Positions 31,900 through 41,436 of a DNA stretch of 64,000 bases are shown in pieces (the stretch's first letter is position 1; each line of letters opens with the position of its first letter). Source of the stretch: Chitinophaga pinensis (GTDB taxonomy: Bacteria; Bacteroidota; Bacteroidia; Chitinophagales; Chitinophagaceae); assembly GCA_945862385.1 (NCBI GenBank), contig CAMAXV010000010.1, positions 1 through 64,000 of the forward strand, in the 5' to 3' direction. Below the pieces are notes generated by a model that was given only the letters and a program-made list of their open reading frames with translations, made no database searches and was not told where the DNA came from. The position numbers and the translations under genes were made by a program.

Positions 31900-34047
31900 T
31901 TACCTCACCATTGCTGCGGGTATTTCCTTTTGCAGGAGGTGTGTATAAATGAAACTGTTGTTTTCGTTAGTGGAATGGGATTGCTGGTTACCGCCCCAGC
32001 CGTGTCTGCCTCCGGGGTAAAGCATGAATTCAAAATGCTTTTTACTGTCCTGGAGTTTTTTGACCAGCTGCAGGCTGTTTTGCATGTGCACATTGTCATC
32101 CATGGTGCCATGGTATATCCTGAGTAGTCCCTTGTAGTTATTGGCGTAAGTCATCACGTTACCTGCTGTGTAACCATCTGGATTTTCTGCAGGGGTATCC
32201 ATGAAGCGTTCGGTATAATGCGTGTCGTATAGTTTCCAGTCTGTCACGCTACCACCGGCAAGTCCGTGTGTAAAATAACCTGCACCAGCAGTGAGTGCCA
32301 TACAAGTCATGTAACCGCCGTAGCTGAATCCTGCGATACCAATCCTGGTTGAGTCTGCTCCATGTTCACGCAGCCATTTGACGATGGTGATCCAGTCTTT
32401 CAGCTCCCATTGTCCGAGGTTGCGGTGCATGTAGTTGATGCCGTTTTTCCCGAAATGTCCGCTTGCGCGGTGGTCCATCGCAACCTGTATCAATCCTTCC
32501 TTCGCCCACCATTGTGTTTGTCCGCTAAACTGCCATCCATCCCTTACTGTGCCTGCATTCGGACCGCCATAGATATTAATCATCACCGGGTATTTTTTTG
32601 CCGGGTCATAATTCAAGGGCCAGGTAATTCGGATGGGTAGTTGGAAGAGTCCGTCTTCGGAAGGAATCCTGATGATTTCTGTTTTAGCCAATTCAAGGTT
32701 GCTGAAGTCAGCACCTTTGGCATCGCCGAGTTCGATGACCAGTTTACCCTTGTTGTTGATCAGTGCCATTTTATCCGGGGTGCCCGCATTGGAATAGGTA
32801 CTGATGAAATAGCTGCCCCTCGTGGATAATGAAACATTGTGGGTGAACTCCCCGAAAGTGAGTCGCTGCTGGTTTTTCCCATCTATGTCAACCCTGTAGA
32901 GGTCTGTCCGTGCAGAATTTTCCTGCCTGGAGGTGAAATAAACCACATTTTTCAGGGTGTCTATGTATTTAACTGAAGTACTCCAGTTGTTTCCGCTGGT
33001 GATTTTATTTTTCAGGGAGCCATCCATGCCATGCCAGTACAATTGTTCCCAGCCATCTTTGTCGCTTTGCAGGATAAATCCTTTTTTACCTGGCAGGAAA
33101 GTGATGCGGCCGCCCTGATCATCGAGGTCTATCCATGTTTTTTGTTCTTCCTTGTAAAGTTCTTTTTTTGTGCCACTAGCCGGGTCAACAGCATAGATTA
33201 TCAACTGGTCCTGACCACGGTTCATCCATTGCACCAGTGCAGTGTTGCCGTCTGGTGTCCAGTAGGGTAATCCAAAGTACTGGTCATCCTTTTCGTTGAA
33301 GTCTGCCCAAACAAGCTTTCCACCTTCAGGTGCTGTAAAGCCAATTTTGACAGTTGGATTGGGGTCACCTGCTTTAGGATAGCGCGTGTTTTCGGAAAAG
33401 CCATGCTGGCCGGATTCGCTGTAAATGGGGAACAGCGGTACTTTGGTGTCATCCATCTGCATGAACACGATTTTTTTACTGTCAGGGCTCCACCAGAAGG
33501 AGCGATAGCGGGTAGGTCTGCCCAAGATTTCTTCGAAGTATACCCAGCTCGCATAGCCGTTCAGGATGAGGTCAGTGCCGTCATTGGTTATCCGGTATTC
33601 TTTTCCCGTTGGGATATGGATGCTGTACAAATCATTTTTTCTGGTAAAGGCCACCCATTGCTGATCTGGAGAGAGGGTAGGATTGATTTCAGTTTCTTCC
33701 GTTTGCGTCAGCCGTTTGGGGTCCTGACCAGCTACATTGAGGTAAATATCGTTACCCCTGATGGCTACTGATGTGGTAGGTGCAGCCTCCTTTTTAAGCA
33801 GATCAGCTGATGATGGTGTCATCTTGCCAGTTTTGCCATCTACGAGGTATACTTTTGCCGTGGAGTCTGGGTGTATTTTTTTATTAATCAACAGTTGGTT
33901 ATCGTCCACCCAGCCAAGTACCTGCGGTAGGGAAGAGGTGACAGCGGTTCTGGCGCCCCGTAACATTTGTGCTTCTGTCAGTTGTTTTTGCTGACCATTT
34001 ACCTGCATGCTTCCCATTATGGAAAGAGCTATTACTAACTTTTTCAT
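31900..34047 (-). CDS. Dipeptidyl peptidase IV-type serine peptidase (S9B)
   Basis: 715 residues with a signal peptide (MKKLVIALSIMGSMQVNGQQ). The N-terminal beta-propeller holds YASWVYFEEILGRPTRYRSF, including the glutamate pair (E172-E173) that binds the substrate N-terminus. The C-terminal alpha/beta hydrolase has the nucleophile S575 in GFSYGGYM, the aspartate in HGTMDDNVHMQ (D650 or D651) and the histidine H682 in YPGGRHGW. It releases X-Pro dipeptides from peptides in the periplasm or at the surface and probably serves peptide use. Confidence 0.95.
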   Translation of the reverse strand: MKKLVIALSIMGSMQVNGQQKQLTEAQMLRGARTAVTSSLPQVLGWVDDNQLLINKKIHPDSTAKVYLVDGKTGKMTPSSADLLKKEAAPTTSVAIRGNDIYLNVAGQDPKRLTQTEETEINPTLSPDQQWVAFTRKNDLYSIHIPTGKEYRITNDGTDLILNGYASWVYFEEILGRPTRYRSFWWSPDSKKIVFMQMDDTKVPLFPIYSESGQHGFSENTRYPKAGDPNPTVKIGFTAPEGGKLVWADFNEKDDQYFGLPYWTPDGNTALVQWMNRGQDQLIIYAVDPASGTKKELYKEEQKTWIDLDDQGGRITFLPGKKGFILQSDKDGWEQLYWHGMDGSLKNKITSGNNWSTSVKYIDTLKNVVYFTSRQENSARTDLYRVDIDGKNQQRLTFGEFTHNVSLSTRGSYFISTYSNAGTPDKMALINNKGKLVIELGDAKGADFSNLELAKTEIIRIPSEDGLFQLPIRITWPLNYDPAKKYPVMINIYGGPNAGTVRDGWQFSGQTQWWAKEGLIQVAMDHRASGHFGKNGINYMHRNLGQWELKDWITIVKWLREHGADSTRIGIAGFSYGGYMTCMALTAGAGYFTHGLAGGSVTDWKLYDTHYTERFMDTPAENPDGYTAGNVMTYANNYKGLLRIYHGTMDDNVHMQNSLQLVKKLQDSKKHFEFMLYPGGRHGWGGNQQSHSTNENNSFIYTHLLQKEIPAAMVR

Positions 34048-34104
34048 TATTGCTATTTTGATTTACTCAACTGCGGTTATTGATTTAATACAGTACGTTT
34101 ATTT

Positions 34105-34192
34105 AGAATTAAGTTGAGCGTTGAGAGAAACCAGTTGCACTTCTCTCAACTATAAACTCTCAACTCTCAACTATAAATTCTCAACTCTTTCA
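34105..34192. repeat. GTTGAGAG array with opposite arm (copy 3)
   Basis: A short plus arm (AAGTTGAGCGTTGAGAGAAA) is followed by opposite-strand units (TTCTCTCAACTATAAACTC, TCAACTCTCAACT and so on) that run up to the stop codon of the amidohydrolase gene. On that gene's strand the array again begins directly after the stop. Confidence 0.8.
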
Positions 34193-35650
34193 TCAATCCC
34201 TATAGTTCAATGCCGGCTTCCTGTTTCCGAGCAGGGCTTCATATTTGTAGTCGCCTTTCATTTTCTGGAACTCCACCTTGGATTGCTCAATCAGGGCGGG
34301 TTTGGTGAACAGGTCAATGGCAGTCAGGGCCATGGTTTTGGCTGCCACCAGCATGCCTTTGGTACCTATTTCAGTGCCGCCACAGGCAACTGCCTGCCAG
34401 CTGTGAGCCGGTGTTCCGGGAGCCCAGGTTGCAGCGCGCATACCCACTGTAGGGAGGGCATAGCTTACATCACCTACATCGGTTGAACCACCGCCTGCAT
34501 CCATGTCAATTTTCAGTGGCTTAATGCTGTCTGCCGACGAGATAGCGGGTGCTGTGTAGGTGAAGGAAGATTGTATTTTTTTGGCGAATTCAACCTCTTC
34601 AGGCGTATATTTTACACCACCCACTTTTTCCAGGTTGGCCTGCATGGCTTCACCCAGTGTTCTGTTCAGCAAGAGGTCATGTGTTCCACCTATGATTTCG
34701 TATTCCATTTTTGTTTCAGTGCCCAGGGCCGCAGCTTTGGCAGCTGTCACAACCCGCTCAAAAATTTGCTTGACCTGATCACGTTTGGGGTGGCGCACAT
34801 AATAATAAACTTCTGCATAGTCTGGAACCACATTGGGGGCCTTGCCTCCGGAAGTGATTACGTAGTGAATCCTGGTTTCCTGGGGTACGTGCTCACGCAT
34901 CAGGTTAACCATATAGTTCATGGATTCCACGGCATCAAGAGAAGACCTTCCCCTTTCCGGAGCTCCTGCTGCATGTGCGGAGAGTCCGTAGAACCTGAAC
35001 TTGGCTGAGCTATTGGCCAGTGCACTGGTCATGGTTACCCCATTGCCATCACCCGGATGCCAGTGGATAGCAACATCTACATTATTAAATAAGCCTGCAC
35101 GCACCATGTATACTTTACCGGAGCCACCTTCTTCAGCCGGACAACCATATACTTTGATGGTTCCGGTCAGTTTTTTTTCTTCAATGAGTTTTTTGATCGA
35201 GACACCTGCTGCAACGGAAGCTGCACCAAAGAGGTGGTGACCGCAGCCATGGCCTCCAGCCTGACCGGCAATGCCTTTTTTCTCAGGAACGGCCTGTTGA
35301 GCCAGTCCGGGTAATGCATCAAATTCTGCCAGGATGCCAATCACAGGCTGACCGCTTCCGTAGGTAGCCACAAAAGCGGTGGGGATATCTGCCACACCGG
35401 CTTCCATTGTGAAGCCTTCCTTGCGTAAAGTTTCCTGCAACAGGGCAGAGCTCTTCACTTCCTTGTAACCCAACTCTGCATTGTTCCATATCTGGAGGGC
35501 AATATCTTTATACTGACCGTAACTATCTTGCAAACCCTGCAATGCTGCAGTTTTCAACGGTTCATTAGAAGGAGCGGCAACAGGTTTCTTCTTTTGCGCA
35601 AAGGCAAAATTCAACGTAAGCAGGGCAAGGCCCACCAATATTCTTTTCAT
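34193..35650 (-). CDS. M20 family amidohydrolase (AbgB-like), exported
   Basis: 485 residues with a signal peptide (MKRILVGLALLTLNFAFAQK). Metal-binding features of M20D are seen in GGHGCGHHLFGAASVAAG, CPAEEGGSGKVYM and later VDVAIHWHPGD; the small dimerisation domain follows (SAHAAGAPERGRSSLDAVE). Closest in layout to aminobenzoyl-glutamate utilisation protein B and other N-acyl amino-acid hydrolases; the substrate is unknown. It follows the haloperoxidase-like gene on the same strand and precedes the dipeptidyl peptidase. Confidence 0.88.
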   Translation of the reverse strand: MKRILVGLALLTLNFAFAQKKKPVAAPSNEPLKTAALQGLQDSYGQYKDIALQIWNNAELGYKEVKSSALLQETLRKEGFTMEAGVADIPTAFVATYGSGQPVIGILAEFDALPGLAQQAVPEKKGIAGQAGGHGCGHHLFGAASVAAGVSIKKLIEEKKLTGTIKVYGCPAEEGGSGKVYMVRAGLFNNVDVAIHWHPGDGNGVTMTSALANSSAKFRFYGLSAHAAGAPERGRSSLDAVESMNYMVNLMREHVPQETRIHYVITSGGKAPNVVPDYAEVYYYVRHPKRDQVKQIFERVVTAAKAAALGTETKMEYEIIGGTHDLLLNRTLGEAMQANLEKVGGVKYTPEEVEFAKKIQSSFTYTAPAISSADSIKPLKIDMDAGGGSTDVGDVSYALPTVGMRAATWAPGTPAHSWQAVACGGTEIGTKGMLVAAKTMALTAIDLFTKPALIEQSKVEFQKMKGDYKYEALLGNRKPALNYRD

Positions 35651-35701
35651 GTACGATCAGATTTTTTTTCAAGTTACTGACTTGTTGCTGAATTTCCATG
35701 C

Positions 35702-37246
35702 TCATTGACCTGCACCATCAGACATAGCCCGCTGAATGGCAAATCCCGCCACCTTTTTTCCTACTGTGAGGCCTACTGTACAGTCGCTTTTATAGTGAAT
35801 GGCACCATATAGCCTGGACAATGATGCTTCATCGGCCATATCCCGGAACTGTTGTTGTTTGGTGGGTACCAGATAAGCTAATATCTCTGCTGCGGCTCCG
35901 CTGAAGGTACTATGTCCGGATACATAGGCTGGGAAGTTGGGTATACCTGTTAAAGACTTGATCTCTGGGTCCACTTGTGATGGACGGGGATTGTAATAAA
36001 AATATTTGGCATCCCAGCAGGCGATGGCGGCATCCATGAGCGACATGTTCAGCAGTACCATGGCCCTGGCCCAGCGTAATTCACTCCATCCCAGTGTTAC
36101 AAATGCTTCAGCTGCAATGGCGTTCCAGTGGCCCGGTGGGGTGTAGGTGCCTACGCCATCAGCCCAGAAATGCACAATGGCAATACGTTCCCGGGTTGGA
36201 TTTTTGCTGTAGTATTTTACTTCTTCCAGCTCCTTTTTGAATGCTTCAGAACTGGTGGAAGGAGGTGGACCCGGACGAACCTGAGTAACCATGGTGGCAG
36301 AGTCAAATAAAAATGGTTGGACACGCCCAAAAAAAGGTAACATTGGAGGCCTCTTGGGCGACTCTAGGCTGATCCAGGGAACTTCGTTTCTTGAAATTGC
36401 CCCTTGCTCGAATTCCTTCCATAGGTCTACACCATTGCTGATGCCTATGGCAGCACCTGCCCTGTCTGTTCTTGCTCTTGCAATGGATAGTTGTGCTACT
36501 TGTTGCCCTAGTTTTTCACCTGCATCCAGATCAGCAGCAGTTTCGATACCTGATTGCAGTCTTGCTTTCTTGTGTAATGCCACTTGCTGGTCGATAAAAC
36601 TGATTTCGCCGGGGAAAAGCAGTTTCAATAACGCTGCTGAAGCCCCACATACCACTGCATCTGATGAAGGATAGGACTTGACCGCATTATCCGGCAGCAG
36701 GGCCTTGATGCGGGTATCTCGCTGATAAGCTGGATTGACATTATATTGTGTCTTCCAGTGTTGTGCTGCAACCAATGCGTCGTATTGGGCCACACTCAGG
36801 TAAGCATAGGCCCTGGCAGCATAGGGTGGATTGGCAAAGGGGAAAAAGGGATAAGCGAGGGGATTACCTGCACTGGGAATTGGGTAGGTTCCATCCGGAT
36901 TATTAACTGGGGGCAGATTGTATTTTGCTACCAGCTGCCGGATGATTTCGTTCCAACGCAGTACTGCTCCGGATCCCCAATAGTTGAGGTTTTCCTTGTC
37001 TTCAGCACTCATGTTTTGCTGTAATGCAGCAACTTCATCTAGTTGTTTCTGATAAGCAGGGTCTGTTGCAGAGAGTGGTGATGCCGGCTGGAAATCATTT
37101 TTATTGAAAGTCAGCACTGTTTTCCAGTTACCACCCTGTAGGTCTTTGTTGCTGGCTTGCAAAAGCGGGAACTCTTTGTTGGTTTCCACTACTGATTTAC
37201 TGCACCCTGCCAAGAGCAGGATGAGAATCCATGTATATTTTTTCAT
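35702..37246 (-). CDS. Vanadium-dependent haloperoxidase / PAP2-superfamily lipoprotein
   Basis: 514 residues from ATG 37246, which gives a lipoprotein signal (KKYTWILILLLAGC); the open frame upstream of it is not signal-like. The vanadate/phosphate-binding signature is complete: K-x6-RP in KYFYYNPRP, SGH in FPAYVSGHSTFSG, and SR-x5-H-x3-D in LSRLYGAIHYKSD. Members are either haloperoxidases or acid phosphatases, and sequence alone does not decide between them. A second family member lies at 49276-50598. It starts 4 bases after the frameshifted beta-barrel gene. Confidence 0.85.
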   Translation of the reverse strand: MKKYTWILILLLAGCSKSVVETNKEFPLLQASNKDLQGGNWKTVLTFNKNDFQPASPLSATDPAYQKQLDEVAALQQNMSAEDKENLNYWGSGAVLRWNEIIRQLVAKYNLPPVNNPDGTYPIPSAGNPLAYPFFPFANPPYAARAYAYLSVAQYDALVAAQHWKTQYNVNPAYQRDTRIKALLPDNAVKSYPSSDAVVCGASAALLKLLFPGEISFIDQQVALHKKARLQSGIETAADLDAGEKLGQQVAQLSIARARTDRAGAAIGISNGVDLWKEFEQGAISRNEVPWISLESPKRPPMLPFFGRVQPFLFDSATMVTQVRPGPPPSTSSEAFKKELEEVKYYSKNPTRERIAIVHFWADGVGTYTPPGHWNAIAAEAFVTLGWSELRWARAMVLLNMSLMDAAIACWDAKYFYYNPRPSQVDPEIKSLTGIPNFPAYVSGHSTFSGAAAEILAYLVPTKQQQFRDMADEASLSRLYGAIHYKSDCTVGLTVGKKVAGFAIQRAMSDGAGQ

Positions 37247-37250
37247 GTTG

Positions 37251-38172
37251 TTATTTTTTTTGGCTGTCTTTCGACAGGTTAAGGATGTAGAAGAAGCCAG
37301 CCTGAAGAGCAAAAGACTGACCAACATTTCTTCCGGCAATGGTCTGGAAAGCTGCACCAGTGAGGGAAATACCCTTCCATTTTTCGGGTTCGTATTTGCC
37401 ATTGATGCCAAACCTTGTTTGGACCATCTTATTGGAAGGGAAGGGCATGTTGTTTTTGCTGATATCGAAACCACCGAAGGTATTCCATTTGTCCAAGACT
37501 ATTTCAGCCACGATATCCTTGTTTCTGAAACCAGCTCTCAGGTTGTATTGCAGCACATCGGGCATCGTTACCCTGTTGCTGTAAACCATCCGGTCTGTGA
37601 AGTAAGCTGTTCTGTCGATGGATATATTTGACCTCGAAATGTAACTGGCACTTGCTGTGGCAAACCAGTCTTTGAATTGAAGGTCAGCCATCGGTCTGAT
37701 GGTCAGGTTCCTTGAACCCAGTCCGATCGACAAAGGCAGGTAGTCTTTCACGTAGTCCTGTACAGGTGTGCTGATACCGCCAATGGCAAAAAGTGTAATT
37801 ACCGGATTTTTTCCGGAGGAAACGGTATTTGCCCCAGAGGCTGAGGTCTTGGAAACCATTGAAGCCCTTGAGTTGTCCGGCTGATGCCCTGGTCTGGATG
37901 TAAGGGAGGCTGAAAAGGACATTGAAATTTTTAAGGACGCCGAGGCTTCCCATGGGTCCGACCATGTATTGACTGACCGTTCCCAGGTTTTCATTGTTTC
38001 TTTTCAAGGTACCTTCCCAGTAATTTTTCCAGGAACCTTGTCCGTACATGATTCCAGTGCAGTGAAGGCCCTTCCCCATCATGATGCCGTCGGCATCGGT
38101 CTGGGCTTTTATTTGCATTGCTGTCAGCAGCAGGCCGATGCACAGGCATTTGCGCAGTATGAATGATTGCAT
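37251..38172 (-). pseudogene. Outer-membrane beta-barrel (MetA-pathway/transporter-like) gene with a frameshift
   Basis: The first part starts at 38172 with a signal peptide (CIGLLLTAMQIKAQ) and reads YWEGTLKRNNENLGTVS, FNVLFSLPYIQTRASAGQ and GFQDLSLWGKYRF. The same protein continues in the +1 frame as NPVITLFAIGGISTPVQDYV to a stop at 37251. The switch falls in a run of six T on the plus strand (37807-37812; A6 on the coding strand). One A fewer would restore a single frame of about 306 residues. It may be a real inactivating mutation, phase variation in a homopolymer, or a sequencing error. The function is unknown; the fold resembles putative transporters of the phenol-degradation MetA family. 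Confidence 0.7.
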
Positions 38173-38278
38173 GAAATAATGCTTGAAGATGACTGAATGC
38201 GAATGAAGCCGTCACATCTTCAGCCCATTTTGGGGGTTGGAATGATCAGCTTATTCAGAAATGATTATTGAAATTCAT

Positions 38279-38830
38279 TCAGGCATTTGGAGGCTGATCG
38301 GGGATGTTTCCAAAGCCGTCGCATTGCTTTCGGATATGAAAAGCTTGAAGTATCATCGCGTCTTTGGCCGACAGGGCAGTCCATTGAAGCAATTCGTGCA
38401 GGGTAGTTTCTATTTGAAGTTTCCTGACGGCAGGTGAAGCAGGAACTGGTTTCTTGCTTTCCTGTTTTTCAAGGTTGTACACAAGTGTATGGAAGTAATC
38501 CCGCGCATTCTGAATGCTGGTGCTTTTGTAGTTCGGCAGACAGTGGTAAACCATGAAGCCGTTCTCGAGCTTTCTTTCCACAAAATTATAAATGACGCCT
38601 TCCACACTGATTGAGCCTGTTGCTTTTTCAAAACTTTTCCAGTCGGTAGAGTAGGGAAGGTCAAGGTTTACTTTGATTTCCAGGAGTTCTTCCTGCTTGT
38701 ATTGGCCCTTTTCAAAATCAGCTGCCAGTGATTTGTTAGACTGATTACTCAGGATATGCAACATCAAATCATACCCGTACCAGTTGATGGCCAGGAGCAT
38801 GATGAGGCAAAGGGCGATGATGCTGCGCAT
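38279..38830 (-). CDS. Conserved hypothetical membrane-anchored protein
   Basis: 183 residues. An N-terminal hydrophobic helix (MRSIIALCLIMLLAINWYGY) serves as anchor or uncleaved signal. The rest is soluble, with the phrase KVNLDLPYSTDWKSFEKATG and EGVIYNFVERKLENGFMVYH; the C-terminal third may be helical. It is not a family I recognise. It leads a run of minus-strand genes (beta-barrel, haloperoxidase-like), so it may belong to the same unit; the gap to the beta-barrel gene is 106 bases. Confidence 0.7.
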   Translation of the reverse strand: MRSIIALCLIMLLAINWYGYDLMLHILSNQSNKSLAADFEKGQYKQEELLEIKVNLDLPYSTDWKSFEKATGSISVEGVIYNFVERKLENGFMVYHCLPNYKSTSIQNARDYFHTLVYNLEKQESKKPVPASPAVRKLQIETTLHELLQWTALSAKDAMILQAFHIRKQCDGFGNIPDQPPNA

Positions 38831-38941
38831 GGCGGAAAGATAAATAAAATTTATATGTTCATCGTTTTTTGCTTAATTTTTTGCAGGGAAATTGGTATAT
38901 TACGACATAAACCATGTATTGATCAGCAAATATCCACTACA

Positions 38942-41314
38942 ATGATTTTTTCCCGTTTTCGTTTTTCAGGTGCCGTCCTCACAGGATTATTCCTTTTAAT
39001 TTCAGCTCATTCCGTCTTAGCCCAGGTACAATCCAAAGATGGTGTTGGACAAAAACGGGTTGCGTCTTTTGCAGCCCATGAGCAATTGCGCAAGACCTCC
39101 CCGTACCGCCAGACCTGGCGCAATGTTGGTCCGGATCTGATAAGTGGTCGTGTGACAGAGGTAGCGGGCATTCCCGGGAATAAAAACGTAATTTATGCCT
39201 CTTTTGCAACAGGGGGATTCTGGAAAACTACCGATGCCGGTGAAACCTGGATGCCATTGACCGATAAACTGGGCACGCTGTCTATCGGTGCCTTCGCACT
39301 GGCGCCATCCAACCCAGACATCATTTACCTGGGTACTGGTGAGGCCAATATTTTCAGGGCATCTTTGCCCGGCATGGGAGCCTTTAAATCAGTTGATGGG
39401 GGAAAGAGCTGGACGTCAATCGGACTTACCAATACCGGAACGATTGCCAGAATACTGGTTCATCCCAAAAATCCTGATGTAGCTTTTGTGGCTGCAGGTG
39501 GCAATGAATGGAGCTACAACAAAGACAGGGGATTGTATAAAACAATCGATGGCGGCAAAACCTGGAGCAGGATACTGGGCACTGATGAAAAAACAGGTGC
39601 TATTGATATGGTGATGGATCCCACAAATCCCGACTTGATTATCGTATCCACCTGGAACCGTATCCGCAGAAGGTGGAGTGATCCAGTGCCGGAAGACGGG
39701 GATTACCTGTACAAGACGACTGACGGTGGTAAAACATGGAAGAAGCTGACCAATGGCTTACCGGAAACGAAGTTCACAGGAAGGATAGGCTTGTCATTTT
39801 CCAAAAGCAATCCCAATGCTGTTTATGCCTACGTAGACAACCATACACCCAAGCGCGATCCCAAAGCTGGGGAGCTTGACCCTTACGGCAGACCAATACA
39901 AGTTATTCCTTACGGTGTGCAGGTTTACCGGAGTGACGATAAAGGAGAGAACTGGAAAAAGGTGAGTACGGAAGATGATAAATTGGAGCGTTTTGCGGGT
40001 ACTTATGGATGGGTTTTCGGACAGATCCGGGTAGATCCGAACAATGAAAATGTGGTGTACATCATGGGTGTGCCCCTCGCTAAATCTGTTGATGGTGGCA
40101 AAACCTTCAACGTGATGCGGGCAACGGATAAATCGAGCGACCCTACCCATGGCGATAATCACGCACTCTGGATTGATCCCACCAACAGCGATTATATTAT
40201 CAATGGTAACGATGGTGGCATGGTGTTGTCTTACAACGGTGGAGCAAAGTGGAAGAATTTCTTCAGGAGCATTCCCACCACGCAGTTTTACAATATTACT
40301 TACGATATGAAGACGCCCTACAACATAGTTGGTTCCGTGCAGGACGAGGGCAGTTTCATGGGCAGTATTAAGAATACATTCGGACAAAAACCAGCCGGTT
40401 TCATGGCATGGGATGATGCGCCGGGAGGTGAGGGTACGATCATTGCGATGGATCCCAAAGATTCGGATATCATGTATGCAAGCACCTTTTATGGCAGGCT
40501 TACAAGGAGTGACTTGCGTATGCCAAAAGTAGGATGGGGACAAAAAGCACATCCTGATTCCATCCGTACCAAAGATATTTATCCCAGCAAGGCTGCTGAT
40601 GAAGATATTCATCGTGGTGAATGGCTTGCGTATACTATGTTGTCTCCGCACGATAATAAGACCGTCTACCATGGCTTTCAGTATCTTTTTGAGTCAAAAG
40701 ACGCGGGAAATACCTGGAAGCGCATCAGTGGTGACCTCACCTATAACGATAAAACCAGGATGGGTAAAACCCCTTATGCCATCAACCACCAGGCTATAAC
40801 GGCTATGGATGAGTCTCCTCTGCGTAAAGGATTGTTATATGTGGGCTCGGATGACGGTCGTGTTTGGATGCGTTCCGGGGATGGAGCTGAGTTCAAATCT
40901 GTCATGAAAGGCATTCCACAAAATGCACATGTATCCAGACTGGTGGCTTCAGCCTACAATGAGAAGCGTGTTTACCTGACACTCAGTAATAGGCGTGAAG
41001 ACGATGACAAGCCATATATTTATGTTTCGGAAGATATGGGTACCACCTGGAAGGGTATTGCTTCCAACCTGCCTGCTTCACCAGTAAATGTAGTGCGTGA
41101 AGACACAAAAAATCCAAATATCCTTTATTGCGGAACAGATATGGGGATTTACGTGAGTGTGGACAGGGGTGCCAGCTGGAAGTCACTGCAGCTGAATCTG
41201 CCTGCTACTGTATCGGTTCAGGACCTCTTTATTCATCCACGAGACAGGAACCTGGTTATAGCTACCTATGGCAGGGGAGTGTATGTGATGGATGATATTA
41301 GTGGAGTAAAATAA
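38942..41314 (+). CDS. Secreted sortilin-like (VPS10/BNR-repeat) beta-propeller protein
   Basis: 790 residues from ATG 38942, the first start that exposes a signal peptide (FSGAVLTGLFLLISAHSVLA). The mature part opens RNVGPDLISGRVTEVAGIPG and is filled with BNR/Asp-box motifs (TTDAGETWMPL, SVDGGKSWTSI, TIDGGKTWSRI, TTDGGKTWKKL, SKDAGNTWKRI, SEDMGTTWKGI, SVDRGASWKSL), giving one or two multi-bladed propellers. Such proteins are often annotated as glycosyl hydrolases, but catalytic residues are not evident. No type IX C-terminal domain is seen, so export may stop at the periplasm. Element copy D follows within 10 bases. Confidence 0.85.
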   Translation: MIFSRFRFSGAVLTGLFLLISAHSVLAQVQSKDGVGQKRVASFAAHEQLRKTSPYRQTWRNVGPDLISGRVTEVAGIPGNKNVIYASFATGGFWKTTDAGETWMPLTDKLGTLSIGAFALAPSNPDIIYLGTGEANIFRASLPGMGAFKSVDGGKSWTSIGLTNTGTIARILVHPKNPDVAFVAAGGNEWSYNKDRGLYKTIDGGKTWSRILGTDEKTGAIDMVMDPTNPDLIIVSTWNRIRRRWSDPVPEDGDYLYKTTDGGKTWKKLTNGLPETKFTGRIGLSFSKSNPNAVYAYVDNHTPKRDPKAGELDPYGRPIQVIPYGVQVYRSDDKGENWKKVSTEDDKLERFAGTYGWVFGQIRVDPNNENVVYIMGVPLAKSVDGGKTFNVMRATDKSSDPTHGDNHALWIDPTNSDYIINGNDGGMVLSYNGGAKWKNFFRSIPTTQFYNITYDMKTPYNIVGSVQDEGSFMGSIKNTFGQKPAGFMAWDDAPGGEGTIIAMDPKDSDIMYASTFYGRLTRSDLRMPKVGWGQKAHPDSIRTKDIYPSKAADEDIHRGEWLAYTMLSPHDNKTVYHGFQYLFESKDAGNTWKRISGDLTYNDKTRMGKTPYAINHQAITAMDESPLRKGLLYVGSDDGRVWMRSGDGAEFKSVMKGIPQNAHVSRLVASAYNEKRVYLTLSNRREDDDKPYIYVSEDMGTTWKGIASNLPASPVNVVREDTKNPNILYCGTDMGIYVSVDRGASWKSLQLNLPATVSVQDLFIHPRDRNLVIATYGRGVYVMDDISGVK

Positions 41315-41320
41315 TAATAT

Positions 41321-41380
41321 CCACCACCCCGGCACCTGCCTACGGCAGGTTTGCCACCCCTCCTGTCCAGGAGGGGAATT
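41321..41380. repeat. Modular nested-palindrome element, copy D (right half)
   Basis: Six bases after the stop of the sortilin-like gene the sequence reads CCACCACCCCGG, then the hairpin CCTGCC-TAC-GGCAGG (41335-41349), then GCCACCCCTCCTGTCCAGG and AGGGGAATT. This is exactly the right half of copies A and E, with a different hairpin module in the variable position. Confidence 0.75.
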
Positions 41381-41436
41381 GTCAGATTTTAATTACATTA
41401 CATGCCAGATAATTAATATTAGCCGTTGCTAACCTT

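Noticed and set aside
37247-37474. 76-residue extension of the haloperoxidase-like protein
   Set aside because: These codons are an alternative frame of the beta-barrel gene's end; the lipoprotein signal starts at ATG 37246.
38756-38941. Extended start of the sortilin-like protein
   Set aside because: The region overlaps the start of the divergent hypothetical gene and has no signal-like sequence; ATG 38942 gives a clean signal peptide.
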